Below are positions 52,304 through 61,029 of a stretch of 62,674 nt of DNA, in pieces. Numbering within the stretch: the first letter of the stretch is position 1; every line of letters begins with the position of its first letter. The translations under genes and the position numbers were made by a program. The DNA comes from Clostridia bacterium (GTDB taxonomy: Bacteria; Bacillota; Clostridia; Christensenellales; Aristaeellaceae). The stretch is taken from NCBI GenBank assembly GCA_017937655.1, contig JAGBDE010000016.1, positions 1 to 62,674 of the forward strand, given 5' to 3'. The notes beneath the pieces were generated by a model that was not told the origin of the DNA, did no database searches, and was given only the letters and a program-made list of their open reading frames with translations.

Positions 52304-52333
52304 ATTATACCATTACGGGGATTCATTGCGCAA
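52304..52333 (-). promoter_or_regulatory. Promoter of secA-prfB
   Basis: Minus-strand TTGCGC (52328-52333), 18 bases, perfect TATAAT (52304-52309). The short leader contains a CTGCCG/CGGCAG hairpin. Confidence 0.65.
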
Positions 52334-52360
52334 CCGTGAAACATGAAAAATCTTGCAAAC

Positions 52361-52396
52361 AAAAACCGCCGCTTCTGCCATGGCAAAAGTCGGCGG
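52361..52396 (-). terminator. Terminator of the DUF4230 gene
   Basis: Minus-strand stem CCGCCG...CGGCGG (52366-52371 with 52391-52396) with an inner TGCCA/TGGCA helix, then five T residues. Confidence 0.85.
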
Positions 52397-52404
52397 ATGC
52401 AATC

Positions 52405-53070
52405 TCAGGGCTGAGGCGTTTGGTCCACGGCGGGGCTTTCGCTTGCCTCGCTGACGGCCAGCGAGTCGTCAAACTCCACCAGAATGGTGTAATCCTTGTC
52501 AAAGGCTTCGCTGTTCATGACGCTGGAGAACAGGTTGGAAATGGCCTCCTGGGTGCCCTCCCGGGCCTGGGTGAGGTACTCCTCCTTGCCAGCGTTTTCC
52601 GTGTAGAGCTGATCCCGCACCTCGTTCATCAGGCGGCTGATCTCCGCGGTGGACAGAAGGGACGCAAGGCCGCTCTGGCGGATGTCCGCATCGTCAAAAG
52701 TGACGGTGCAGGCGTTCACCTGGGGCGACGGCACCGCAATGCGGATCTCCTCGCCCTCCACGGTTACGGCGGCGTTGCGCAGATCCACGGTGTAATCCAT
52801 GTAGAAGGTATAGGGGATCTCGATCTTGCGGGTCTCCACCTTTTTGCCGAAAAGCTCAAATCCGCGGGTGTAGGTCTTCATGCCGGTCTGGGTGTCCTGG
52901 AACACCTTCAATTCGGCGGTTTTCTTCATTTCCTCGGTGAACTTCTCGGTAATCCAGATGCCATTGTCCTCGTAAAGGCGTTCATAAAGTTCCGGGCCGA
53001 AAGCCACACCCACCACCACAAAGGCCAGGGCAAACACCACCAGGGCAATTTTCCGAATGGTTTTCTTCAT
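52405..53070 (-). CDS. DUF4230 membrane-anchored protein
   Basis: A 221-residue protein with one N-terminal span (about 7-26) and an extracytoplasmic domain. VFGKKVETRKIEIPYTFYMDYTVDLRNA and the later IRIAVPSPQVNACTVTFDD are the hallmark of DUF4230. The family function is not known. It lies 20 bases after a small membrane protein gene transcribed the same way, so the two may act together at the membrane. GGATAAG precedes the start. Confidence 0.8.
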   Translation of the reverse strand: MKKTIRKIALVVFALAFVVVGVAFGPELYERLYEDNGIWITEKFTEEMKKTAELKVFQDTQTGMKTYTRGFELFGKKVETRKIEIPYTFYMDYTVDLRNAAVTVEGEEIRIAVPSPQVNACTVTFDDADIRQSGLASLLSTAEISRLMNEVRDQLYTENAGKEEYLTQAREGTQEAISNLFSSVMNSEAFDKDYTILVEFDDSLAVSEASESPAVDQTPQP

Positions 53071-53090
53071 TCCACTTATCCTTCCGTAAA

Positions 53091-53327
53091 TCAGCTGAGC
53101 GGGAAGAAGGTTTCCAGCAGCACGATCAGGCCGTACACCAGCGCGGCGAAGGTGGTCATCAGGCCCACCAGCATCAGATAGCCCCGCACAAAGCGGCGGA
53201 AGCGGTTCTTCTTTTTCTTGGGCTTTTCAGGTTTATGCATATCCTGGGGCGCGATGGTATTGGCCGGCATCTGCGGCTGCATCGGCGCATGCGGATGATT
53301 CTCATGGCGAGGGACGTTAGGCTGCAT
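53091..53327 (-). CDS. Small single-span membrane protein
   Basis: A 78-residue protein with a Pro/His/Gln-rich N-terminus, a strongly basic stretch (KPEKPKKKKNRFRRF) and one transmembrane helix (about 50-72). No family recognised. Probably in one operon with the DUF4230 gene. GAGGAAAAGC before the start gives a fair ribosome site, which makes it more credible than length alone suggests. Confidence 0.6.
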   Translation of the reverse strand: MQPNVPRHENHPHAPMQPQMPANTIAPQDMHKPEKPKKKKNRFRRFVRGYLMLVGLMTTFAALVYGLIVLLETFFPLS

Positions 53328-53441
53328 TCGCTTTTCCTCCTCAAGGGCAAAGTATGTGAAGGATATACCTTCTATTATAGTATACGACAGTTCCCGCGAA
53401 AATGCTATCTTTTTTTCTGTACTTGTTACAGGCGGAGGAAC

Positions 53442-54104
53442 TTATCTCCTCCTTTTACCGGCCACCACATGAAACACGGGGCGATCCCACTCCGCAGCCT
53501 GTCCGCCATACTGAAATAAAAACGAATACCCCTTGTTTACAATGTCAAATTCTTCATCCAAAATTTGGATGCAATGCAAAGCGCTGCAGAGATACGTCTC
53601 TTTGTCCTGAGCATCGTCCGCCGCGGGGCGCAGCACATAATGCGTTTCCCATTCCGAATGTTCCTGCATAGAAAGCACGCCATTTGAAACAAAAACGTTT
53701 TCAGCCGCTGTTTGTTCAGAAAATCCATTTACCATCTGGTGATTTGAAAACATATGAAAATGAACCTGCTGAACTTCCTGCTTCTTTCCACCATTGGCAA
53801 CAAGCACAAAACCCTCCTGATACGCTGCGTGCTTTGCGCATATGTCCATTGCGGCGTCCATGATCCGGGCAAAGTACTCAACAAACTGTTCTGACCCTAA
53901 CTGCTGTAAATTCCGAATTGCCTTTCGCGGCGAAAGAATCAGGTGGTTTGTATAGGAAGGACTGGGATGATGAAATGCCAAAACTTCCTTGCTGCAATAT
54001 ACTTTTTTCACCGGAATCGCCCAAGGGCAATACTGAAAGGCCCTTCCGACCACCTTCCCCATGAAGGGACTTTTGGCGATCCTGAACAACATCTTCTTTA
54101 GCAT
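53442..54104 (-). CDS. HIT-like protein with altered histidine triad
   Basis: The 220-residue product has a basic N-terminus and a HIT-type core: SYTNHLILSPRKAIRNLQQL (about 50-70), then VANGGKKQEVQQVHFHMF (about 103-120). The canonical HxHxH triad reads QVHFH here: the first His is replaced by Gln while the central, nucleotidylated His is kept. HIT proteins hydrolyse or transfer nucleotides from ApnA or adenylylated substrates. The start at MLKKML follows GGAGGA by 7 bases. Base composition is lower in GC than neighbours. Confidence 0.65.
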   Translation of the reverse strand: MLKKMLFRIAKSPFMGKVVGRAFQYCPWAIPVKKVYCSKEVLAFHHPSPSYTNHLILSPRKAIRNLQQLGSEQFVEYFARIMDAAMDICAKHAAYQEGFVLVANGGKKQEVQQVHFHMFSNHQMVNGFSEQTAAENVFVSNGVLSMQEHSEWETHYVLRPAADDAQDKETYLCSALHCIQILDEEFDIVNKGYSFLFQYGGQAAEWDRPVFHVVAGKRRR

Positions 54105-54160
54105 CCGTCTGTCCTCCAAAAGGCTTATGTCTCATTATACCACATCTGTTTTTCCAAACA

Positions 54161-54196
54161 AAAAAGCTGCCCAACACATAGCAGAGCAGCTTTTTT
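54161..54196 (-). terminator. Terminator of the SpoIID/LytB gene
   Basis: Stem AAAAAGCTGC/GCAGCTTTTT (54161-54170 with 54187-54196) just after the stop; U-rich on both strands. Confidence 0.85.
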
Positions 54197-54198
54197 GC

Positions 54199-55995
54199 TT
54201 ATTCCTTACTCAGATAACTTTCCATCACATAACCTTCCGCATCGTCGGTGCGGACCTTGACCCAGCCCTCTTCCGGGGCCCGTTCCAGCACCAGCAGCCG
54301 CTGGTACTTGTACAGGCGCATCAGGATCTCGCCGCCCAGGCTGGGCTGAGCGCGCAGGTTCAGGGAGCTGTCATCGGCAATGCCGGTGACCACAGCCACC
54401 CATTGCCCCTTCTCCGGTTTCAGGCTGAGGGGCATCAGCGTGGGCAGGGGCGTGGGCGACAAGGCCGGGCCCATGGTAGCACGCAGTTCCTCCGAGGCCT
54501 CGGGAAGCTCCACAGGCTCGTATTCGTAACGCTTCAGATCCATGCCGGGGTAGTAGAACAGAAGGATGTCCTCGTAGGTTTTGCCGTACTTGCTGGCCAT
54601 CCACTCGGCGCCCCGCTGGCTCATGCCAACGCCGTGGCCATAACGGCGCGCCTCCAGAACGTAGCCGTCCTTTTTCTCCGCCAGCGTCCAGATCTCGTTT
54701 TCATAATTGGGCGAGATATCCATGCCGAAGGCTTCCTCCGCCAGGGGGAAAATGGGGATCTCCACCTGGAACCGCTGGTCAATCAGCTCAAACGGGCCGT
54801 AAGTAGGCTCCTGGGTGGGGGCGGGCGTGCTCACGGACAAAACCTCTCCCTCTGCGCCAGGCGTATTCGTATCCAAAATGGTGATAACCACGCCAGGGCC
54901 AGGCTTATCGTCCTCTCTGGTCCGACCCTTGAGAGTCACCTCCAGGCTGATGGTGGTCGCCGCTTTGAAATTCTCGCTGTCCGGCACGTTGTTCAGGGTC
55001 AGGCTGTGGATCTCCACCACCTGGATGCTGTCCGGGTCGATGTCCAGGCCACGGGATGTCAGATCCTCGGCCAGGATGTCAACAAGAAGCATGCGCAGGC
55101 CATAGGGGGCGACGTCCTTGTTTTTGTTGGTGTACGACTTGTTGAGGGTCAGGCGGCGCACGCTGCTGGAGGGATTTTCCAGGTCATAGGGGTCGTTGAC
55201 GCTGGCGTAGTAGGCGTAGTCTTCCTTCTTCACCCGCCAGACCGTTTCCACCAGCTCCGTCCGGCCGCCGTTGGAGGCGGAATAGTAGCACTGGGCCAGC
55301 TTGTCCCGGAAAAAGCCGCAGACGCCCGCGGTTTCCCGGATGGCCTGCAGGGACTTGGGATAGCCGTCCAGATAGCCCTTGAACACCTGGTCGGCAGTGG
55401 TGTCAACCACGTCGTAATCCTTGTCCGGGTTGCGCTTACGCAGCACATAGGTGCGGGCGGCCACGGTTTGGGCCTTCAGCGCCTCCAGAGGGAAATAGTC
55501 GCTCATTTCGTAGGGCACAACGCCCTGCAGATAGTCCTCCACATGAATGGAAAGGATGGGCAGGATCTTGCCTTCCTCCACCTTCAGCCGGAGATCACCT
55601 TTGTAGAGGGCAGTCACATTGGTCAGCTGGAAGCCGGCGGCGTCCGGGTTGTCCACGGCATAACGCTCCAGCAGGCAGTCATCCCCCACCCGGGCGGACA
55701 TATCTTCATAATACAGGTACATTTCGTCATGCCGCAAGCGGAAGGACAAAACGGTGCCCGTCCTGAAATGCAGATGGGTCTTGTTGGGCAAAGTAAGGCC
55801 ATAGGGGCTTTCCAGAACCAGGTCGATGCGATCCGTCACGTTCAGCCGCCGCAGCAGCACCCGCACCATGGGATCCACCGTGGAGGCAGGCTTCACGGCG
55901 CTGGCAGCCAGGCTGTCGGTAACGGCCAGCGTCAGCAGCATGGACAGGCAAAGCACAAACGCAAAAAAACGGCTTTGCAGTTTTTTTGTCTTCAT
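54199..55995 (-). CDS. SpoIID/LytB-domain surface protein with C-terminal SH3b domain
   Basis: A 598-residue exported protein: signal peptide (about 1-30), a beta-rich N-terminal region, the SpoIID domain (HVEDYLQGVVPYEMSDYFPLEALKAQTVAARTYVLR, CYYSASNGGRTE) and its C-terminal YGHGVGMSQRGAEWMA motif. A Pro-rich linker follows (about 505-525), then a bacterial SH3 domain (LNLRAQPSLGGEILMRLYKYQ). SpoIID is a lytic transglycosylase that digests peptidoglycan during engulfment; LytB enhances autolysin action. The C-terminal SH3b would bind wall. The start at MKTKKL follows AAAGGAGG. An insertion of about 110 residues between the two parts of the SpoIID domain is larger than usual. Confidence 0.88.
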   Translation of the reverse strand: MKTKKLQSRFFAFVLCLSMLLTLAVTDSLAASAVKPASTVDPMVRVLLRRLNVTDRIDLVLESPYGLTLPNKTHLHFRTGTVLSFRLRHDEMYLYYEDMSARVGDDCLLERYAVDNPDAAGFQLTNVTALYKGDLRLKVEEGKILPILSIHVEDYLQGVVPYEMSDYFPLEALKAQTVAARTYVLRKRNPDKDYDVVDTTADQVFKGYLDGYPKSLQAIRETAGVCGFFRDKLAQCYYSASNGGRTELVETVWRVKKEDYAYYASVNDPYDLENPSSSVRRLTLNKSYTNKNKDVAPYGLRMLLVDILAEDLTSRGLDIDPDSIQVVEIHSLTLNNVPDSENFKAATTISLEVTLKGRTREDDKPGPGVVITILDTNTPGAEGEVLSVSTPAPTQEPTYGPFELIDQRFQVEIPIFPLAEEAFGMDISPNYENEIWTLAEKKDGYVLEARRYGHGVGMSQRGAEWMASKYGKTYEDILLFYYPGMDLKRYEYEPVELPEASEELRATMGPALSPTPLPTLMPLSLKPEKGQWVAVVTGIADDSSLNLRAQPSLGGEILMRLYKYQRLLVLERAPEEGWVKVRTDDAEGYVMESYLSKE

Positions 55996-56076
55996 AGCCG
56001 CACCTCCTTTTCCCAGCAATAGAATACCCCAACGCAGATCAATTACACCCGCAATCGTTTTCAATAAGCCGAAAAT

Positions 56077-56105
56077 ATTCTATCATGCCATTTTTCAAAG
56101 CTCAA
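56077..56105 (-). promoter_or_regulatory. Promoter of the SpoIID/LytB gene
   Basis: Minus-strand TTGAGC (56100-56105), 17 bases, TAGAAT (56077-56082). Confidence 0.55.
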
Positions 56106-56270
56106 GGCCTGCTAAATTTGGAAAAACGTTTGCCAAAAAAGGCAAAGTCTTATATTAGACGGGCTTGCGGCTTTTTATAACTTTTTTACTTATATTTCCA
56201 AACAAATTGATAAAAACAATTCATAAACAGTTCATTATTACATATATTACATCTTTTCCGCCAAAAAAGT

Positions 56271-56299
56271 TGCTTTGACGCGATGTTTCCATTATAATC
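56271..56299 (+). promoter_or_regulatory. Promoter of the GH43 gene
   Basis: TTGCTT (56271-56276), 17 bases, perfect TATAAT (56294-56299), 37 bases before the start codon. Confidence 0.7.
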
Positions 56300-56335
56300 A
56301 ATGTAACCATCCGTTTCATATCACAGGAGGCAACT

Positions 56336-57817
56336 ATGCGCAATCCCTTTCTCTATGCGGATTATCCCGATCCCGACGTGATTCGCGTCGGCAACAGATA
56401 CTATATGATCACCACCACCATGCACGTTTTTCCCGGCGGCGACCTGCTCACCTCCACAGACCTTGTCCACTGGGAGCTTTGCTGCCATGTGTTTGACCGC
56501 CTGGACTCCACCCCTGCCCAGCGCATGGAGCAGGGGCACATTTACGGCAAGGGCATGTGGGCGGCATCTCTCAGGTATCACCAGGGCATGTTCCACATTT
56601 TCTTTGTGTGCAACGACACCGGCCGCTCCTACCACTACACCGCGGAAAAACCGGAAGGCCCCTGGACACATCACCCGGTGGAGGGCTTCTACCACGATGC
56701 CTCCATCATTTTTGATGACGACGGCAAGGTCTACCTGGCCTACGGCAACCGGGAAATCCGCATTGTGGAAATGGAGCCCGACCTGAGTCGCCCTAAAGCC
56801 GACGGCCTTAACCGGGTGGCGCTCCGGGATGAGGGCAACCTGATCCTGGGCTTTGAAGGCACCCATATTTACAAGCGTGGCGGCAAGTACTACCTGTTTA
56901 TGATCCATTGGCCCAAGGACGGCCATGCCCGCCGCACCCAGGCCTGCTACGTGGCCGACCGCCTGACCGGCGAATTCCACGGAAAAGACATTCTGGACGA
57001 CGACATGGGCTTTTTCAACCAGGGCGTGGCCCAGGGGGCCATGGTGGATACGCCCGACGGCCGCTGGTACGCCATCCTGTTCCAGGATCACGGGGCCTGC
57101 GGGCGCATGCCGGTGCTGATGCCCATGCGCTGGAAGGACGACTTCCCCGTCATTGACTGCGCGCCGCCTGTGCTGGAAGGTTTCCCCGCGCCCGATGTGC
57201 CCCTCCGCCCGCTGATTTCCTCGGACGATCTCCGGGGCGACCAACTGGCGGACTGGTGGCAATGGAACCACGAGCCGGATCTCCGCCGTGTGGAATGCAC
57301 CCCCGACGGCCTGCTGCTGCGCCCAGCCGGCGCGGCCCAAGGCCCGGAGTTTGCCCGCAACACCCTGACCCAGCGCACCTCCGGCCCCCGCTGCGCCTTC
57401 GAGGTCACCCTGGACGCATCCGGCCTGCTGCCCAGATGCCGGGCCGGGCTGATGGCCCTGCAAAGCCAGTACGCAGCTTGCCTGGTGGAACGTCGCCCGG
57501 AAGGTTTCCATCTGCTGCTGGAAACCAAAACCGACGCCCCTGCCATCATTGCGGAGCTGCCGCTGCCCTCCCCCATCGTCCGCCTGCGGGCAGAGTTTGA
57601 CTTTACCGACATGCGGGACAATGTCCGCTTCTTCCTCCGCCAGGAAGACGGCTGGCAGCCCATGGGCCCGGAGCATCAGCTGGTCTATACCCTGGAGCAT
57701 TTCATGGGCTGCCGCATCGGCCTGGCGTGCTACTCAATGCTTCCTATGAACAATAGCTACGCTGTTTTCACTGACTTTACTTACTCTTCAGATCATATCG
57801 CCTCCGTTTCCATTTAA
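56336..57817 (+). CDS. GH43 glycoside hydrolase (beta-xylosidase / arabinofuranosidase-like), cytosolic
   Basis: The 493-residue product has a five-bladed propeller GH43 catalytic domain (about 1-300): catalytic Asp region YADYPDPDVIRVGNRYYM, the transition-state Asp in GFYHDASIIFDDDGK and the acid Glu in GFEGTHIYKRGGKYYL. A C-terminal beta-sandwich domain (about 310-490) follows, as in many xylosidases. There is no signal peptide, so it acts on imported oligosaccharides. Substrate (xylose or arabinose linkages) is inferred from the family. AGGAGG precedes the ATG by 7 bases. Confidence 0.9.
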   Translation: MRNPFLYADYPDPDVIRVGNRYYMITTTMHVFPGGDLLTSTDLVHWELCCHVFDRLDSTPAQRMEQGHIYGKGMWAASLRYHQGMFHIFFVCNDTGRSYHYTAEKPEGPWTHHPVEGFYHDASIIFDDDGKVYLAYGNREIRIVEMEPDLSRPKADGLNRVALRDEGNLILGFEGTHIYKRGGKYYLFMIHWPKDGHARRTQACYVADRLTGEFHGKDILDDDMGFFNQGVAQGAMVDTPDGRWYAILFQDHGACGRMPVLMPMRWKDDFPVIDCAPPVLEGFPAPDVPLRPLISSDDLRGDQLADWWQWNHEPDLRRVECTPDGLLLRPAGAAQGPEFARNTLTQRTSGPRCAFEVTLDASGLLPRCRAGLMALQSQYAACLVERRPEGFHLLLETKTDAPAIIAELPLPSPIVRLRAEFDFTDMRDNVRFFLRQEDGWQPMGPEHQLVYTLEHFMGCRIGLACYSMLPMNNSYAVFTDFTYSSDHIASVSI

Positions 57818-57835
57818 CAAGCAAATAGCCGCTCA

Positions 57836-57864
57836 TTGACTATTCATTATAAAAATGTTATGCT
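57836..57864 (+). promoter_or_regulatory. Promoter of the CotH gene
   Basis: TTGACT (57836-57841), 17 bases, TATGCT (57859-57864). Confidence 0.55.
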
Positions 57865-57928
57865 TTTTTAGAAATGCTATCATTTTGACTGTATTTCATG
57901 ACTTTATGACAGGAAGGCGAACGACCAA

Positions 57929-59602
57929 ATGAAAAACAACCGTATCTTATTCATGATCGCGTTTTCGTTATGCTTTACCCTTCTTTTCTGCGCAAACGCT
58001 TTTGCAGCTAATTCGCCCCTTTTTTCCATTTCTCTTGGCCAAGAAGAAAACCAGGCAACCATTATTCCTTATCTCAAAGAAAAGAATTCTTTTCTCTTCT
58101 TTCCGGGAAGTTGGGTTGATCAGTCTGTTGTAATCCATACCTCAGAAGCAGATGGAATCTTTATCGACGATGTTTTCTACCAGGATGGCGATCTTGCTCC
58201 TACATTTACGAATAATCAAACTTTGAAGGTTCGAAAAGCAACTCAAAAGAATCCGGATGATTATGTTGTTTACATTGGAAGCAAAATCCCCTCTCTCTTT
58301 ATTTCACTGGATCCAGATGATCTAATTCAAATTCACGAAAGTAAAAACGAGACTGTACCCGCGCATCTGGTTGCATTTCGCTCCGATGGCACTATTGAAT
58401 TATCCCAGAATATTGGGGATATGAAAACCCGCGGTAACACCACACGCAAATATCCTAAAAAACCTTACCAAATCAAGTTTGAAGAAAAGACTGACTTTTT
58501 TGGATTAGGCAAATCCAAGAAATTTATTCTTCTTGCGGATTATTTGGACATCTCTCTTCTCCGAAATCGCATTACTTATGACATGGCAGTTACCTCTGGT
58601 TTGCCTTATGCCCTCAGCTCCCTGCATGCAGATCTGTTTATCAATGGCGAATATCGTGGCCTATACCTGCTGACTGAAAAAATCGAGATTGGCGATTCCT
58701 CTGTAGACATTCATAATCTGGAAAAAGAAACAGAAAAGCTGAACGAGAACCCTTTGGAAGACTATCCCCGTTATGACGGCGACAGCGAAGGCTTGCGCAA
58801 TGCTCGCTGGTATGACATCCCCAACAATCCTGAAGATGTTTCCGGCGGATACATTCTGGAAACAGATAAAGTGTTCCGCTACAACAAAGAATCCGATGCC
58901 GGTTTTATCACAACCCGTAACATGGCGGTATATATCAAAGAACCAGAGTATCCCTCCCAAAAGCAAGTGGAATACATTTCCGGACTTGTTAATTCCTTCC
59001 ACAGAGCCATTACCGAGAAGGACGGCATCGACCCCCAAACCGGCAAACATTTTTCTCAAATTGGTGATATGACCTCTTTCAGTAAAAAATATCTTTTAGA
59101 GGAAGTTTCCAAAAATTTTGATGCTCTTTTGGGAAGTCAGTACTTCTTCAAAGAAAAGGGCGACGATTTTCTGTACGCCGGCCCCGCCTGGGACTACGAC
59201 CTATCCTACGGAAATATTCGTCAAGAAGGCTTTATGAAGCATTCCGGCGGGCGACATTTTTATCTGTCCACCTACACCACAAAGGAATATTGGTATAATA
59301 ATCTGATCAAGCATGAAGACTTTGAGCAGCTTGTGATTGATACCTACGGCGATGTTTTCCACCCCATGCTGGAAGTGTTGCTTGGCATCAGAGAAGAAGC
59401 GGGTTACGAACCGCTGAAATCTATCGCAAGTTATCGGGAAGAAATCGAAGCATCGGCCGAAATGAATTTTACTCGCTGGCTTCCAGGCGGCATCAAGGAC
59501 TACTATAAAGGCGCCGGTTTTGATTTTAATTCTGGCGTAAAATATCTAACCCGTTTCTTAGAGCTTCGTCTTGAGTTCCTTGATAGGGAGTGGATGAAAT
59601 AA
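57929..59602 (+). CDS. Secreted CotH-family kinase-like protein, AT-rich
   Basis: A 557-residue exported protein with a signal peptide (about 1-26) and a CotH kinase-like domain: MKTRGNTTRKYPKKPYQIKF (about 168-187), LADYLDISLLRNRITYDM (about 203-220), FINGEYRGLYLLTEKIEI, and the metal-binding WDYDLSYGN (about 420-428). CotH phosphorylates spore coat proteins in Bacillus; many secreted gut CotH proteins occur without a known target. The base composition is much more AT-rich than its neighbours, so it may be acquired. It stands alone. AGGAAGGC precedes the ATG at long spacing. Confidence 0.85.
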   Translation: MKNNRILFMIAFSLCFTLLFCANAFAANSPLFSISLGQEENQATIIPYLKEKNSFLFFPGSWVDQSVVIHTSEADGIFIDDVFYQDGDLAPTFTNNQTLKVRKATQKNPDDYVVYIGSKIPSLFISLDPDDLIQIHESKNETVPAHLVAFRSDGTIELSQNIGDMKTRGNTTRKYPKKPYQIKFEEKTDFFGLGKSKKFILLADYLDISLLRNRITYDMAVTSGLPYALSSLHADLFINGEYRGLYLLTEKIEIGDSSVDIHNLEKETEKLNENPLEDYPRYDGDSEGLRNARWYDIPNNPEDVSGGYILETDKVFRYNKESDAGFITTRNMAVYIKEPEYPSQKQVEYISGLVNSFHRAITEKDGIDPQTGKHFSQIGDMTSFSKKYLLEEVSKNFDALLGSQYFFKEKGDDFLYAGPAWDYDLSYGNIRQEGFMKHSGGRHFYLSTYTTKEYWYNNLIKHEDFEQLVIDTYGDVFHPMLEVLLGIREEAGYEPLKSIASYREEIEASAEMNFTRWLPGGIKDYYKGAGFDFNSGVKYLTRFLELRLEFLDREWMK

Positions 59603-59603
59603 A

Positions 59604-59643
59604 AATCATACCCCGGCGCAGTTCATAGGCTACGCTGGGGTAT
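59604..59643. terminator. Bidirectional terminator between CotH and the acetyltransferase gene
   Basis: Stem ATACCCCGGCG/CGCTGGGGTAT (59608-59618 with 59633-59643, one G-T), with T-rich sequence on the minus strand after it. Confidence 0.65.
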
Positions 59644-59713
59644 TGCTTTATCAAAATTGATTAATGGTTTGCTCAAAATACCAATCCACTCCGTCCGTCA
59701 CGCCGTGCTGAGC

Positions 59714-60148
59714 TTATGCCTCGTAGGCGTACAGGTTTCCCAGCCGCAGGCGGAAGCCCAGCGCCTTGTACATTTCCTCGTCGCAGTCGGCGCATCCCAC
59801 CGTCAGGGAGCTGACGCCGCTTTCCTGCCAGGCAAACTGCACCAGCCGCCGGGCAATGCCCCGGTGCCGATACGCCGGCAGAATGAAGAAATCCTCAAAA
59901 ACGCCGCTGGTTTGATAGTTGAAGGTGGAAAAGGTGGGCGACACGGAACAGCAGGCCACCAGCCGGCCTTCTTCCCGGCAGCCAAAAAACAGGATTTTCC
60001 CGCTTTGGATGGCCCGGCCGAGGCTGGCCAAGTCCGCCTCCGCGGGGCATTCCTCGCCGATCTCCGCCTTGTATGCCCTTTGCAGCGGCCACAATTCCGC
60101 CATATGTTCCTCAGATAAACGGATGAAATCCAATCCCTTTCCTCCCAT
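59714..60148 (-). CDS. GNAT-family acetyltransferase
   Basis: A 144-residue acetyltransferase: LDFIRLSEEHMAELWPLQRAY at the start, then VFEDFFILPAYRHRGIARRLVQFAWQESG with the acetyl-CoA loop (RHRGIA, about 95-100), and YKALGFRLR near the end. Substrate unknown. The ATG at 60148 forms TGATG with the stop of the metallo-hydrolase gene; a TTG at 60133, 7 bases after GGAGG, is an equally good start. It is the third gene of the operon. Confidence 0.82.
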   Translation of the reverse strand: MGGKGLDFIRLSEEHMAELWPLQRAYKAEIGEECPAEADLASLGRAIQSGKILFFGCREEGRLVACCSVSPTFSTFNYQTSGVFEDFFILPAYRHRGIARRLVQFAWQESGVSSLTVGCADCDEEMYKALGFRLRLGNLYAYEA

Positions 60149-61029
60149 CAAAACTGGCCTTCCGTCTGGGAAAAATACCAATCCACGCCGTCCGTCACGC
60201 CATACACCGTGCCGTCACCGGAAAACAGCGTCGGCAGCTGCCTGTCCTTCAGCTGGTTGAGCATCTTCTGATCCATCTTGTCCTGCCGGTTGGTGATGAT
60301 CAGCACCTCCGGGGACGCCGCGTCCAGAAACTCCGCATTCACCGGGGTGATGCCGTGATGCGGCGCCTTGACCACATCCACGTCCAGCAGTCCCTGGGGC
60401 AGATTTTCCGCAAAGTACAGCTGGGTTTTGCCGGTGATGTCCGCGCAGAGCAACAGGCTGGTGTCGCCAAAGGTCACCTTCAGCATCAGCGACCGGGCGT
60501 TGGTGTCCGCATAGGCGTCGCACTGGTAGATGCGGACTTCCGCATCCCCCAGCCGCAAGAACGAGCCATCGCCCACCCGCCGGACGGACACCCGGTTCCC
60601 CTGCGCCTTTTCCACCGCCCGCCGCTGGAAAGAATCCTTTTCCACCGCCGCATCGCTGTAGGAATGCAGGTACTCCTCCGGCACAAAGCCGTAATCAAAC
60701 AGCCGGATAATGCCGTCGATGTGGTCGTCATGGGCGTGGGTATTGAGGATGTACTTCATCCCCCGACGAAGGCCCAGACTTTCCAGCCGTTCCCGAAGCT
60801 TCTCCCGGAAGGGATCAGGGCCGCCGTCCACCAGCATGCTTTCGCCGCCGCAGGTGAGCAGCATGGCGTCGCCCTCGTCCACGTCAAACACCGTCCAGGT
60901 CAGCAGCGGCTTCGTGTGCCACTCCTCCGGCATGGGGCCGATGTGCACCTCCGCTAGCGCCGACCCCATCAGGCACAGAAGGGCCAGGAGCAGGCACAGC
61001 CCCACCTTTCCGATTTTGCTCACCGTCAA
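60148..61029 (-). CDS. Secreted ComEC-like metallo-beta-lactamase-fold hydrolase
   Basis: The 293-residue product has a signal peptide (about 1-26) and a metallo-hydrolase domain with the metal site THAHDDH (His98, His100, Asp102, His103), DGG, and CADIT and APHHG further on. The order and the phrase VFDVDEGDAMLL match the detached ComEC C-terminal domain of competence proteins, here as a free exported enzyme. It is coupled to the lipoprotein gene (ATGA overlap) and to the acetyltransferase gene. It could degrade DNA or a phosphate diester outside the membrane; not proven. Confidence 0.85.
   Translation of the reverse strand: MTVSKIGKVGLCLLLALLCLMGSALAEVHIGPMPEEWHTKPLLTWTVFDVDEGDAMLLTCGGESMLVDGGPDPFREKLRERLESLGLRRGMKYILNTHAHDDHIDGIIRLFDYGFVPEEYLHSYSDAAVEKDSFQRRAVEKAQGNRVSVRRVGDGSFLRLGDAEVRIYQCDAYADTNARSLMLKVTFGDTSLLLCADITGKTQLYFAENLPQGLLDVDVVKAPHHGITPVNAEFLDAASPEVLIITNRQDKMDQKMLNQLKDRQLPTLFSGDGTVYGVTDGVDWYFSQTEGQF

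Larger units (their letters stand above)
55996..56335. other. Divergent intergenic region between the SpoIID/LytB gene and GH43
   Basis: A 340-base AT-rich spacer holding the two divergent promoters listed at 56077-56105 and 56271-56299. No gene was seen. Confidence 0.6.
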
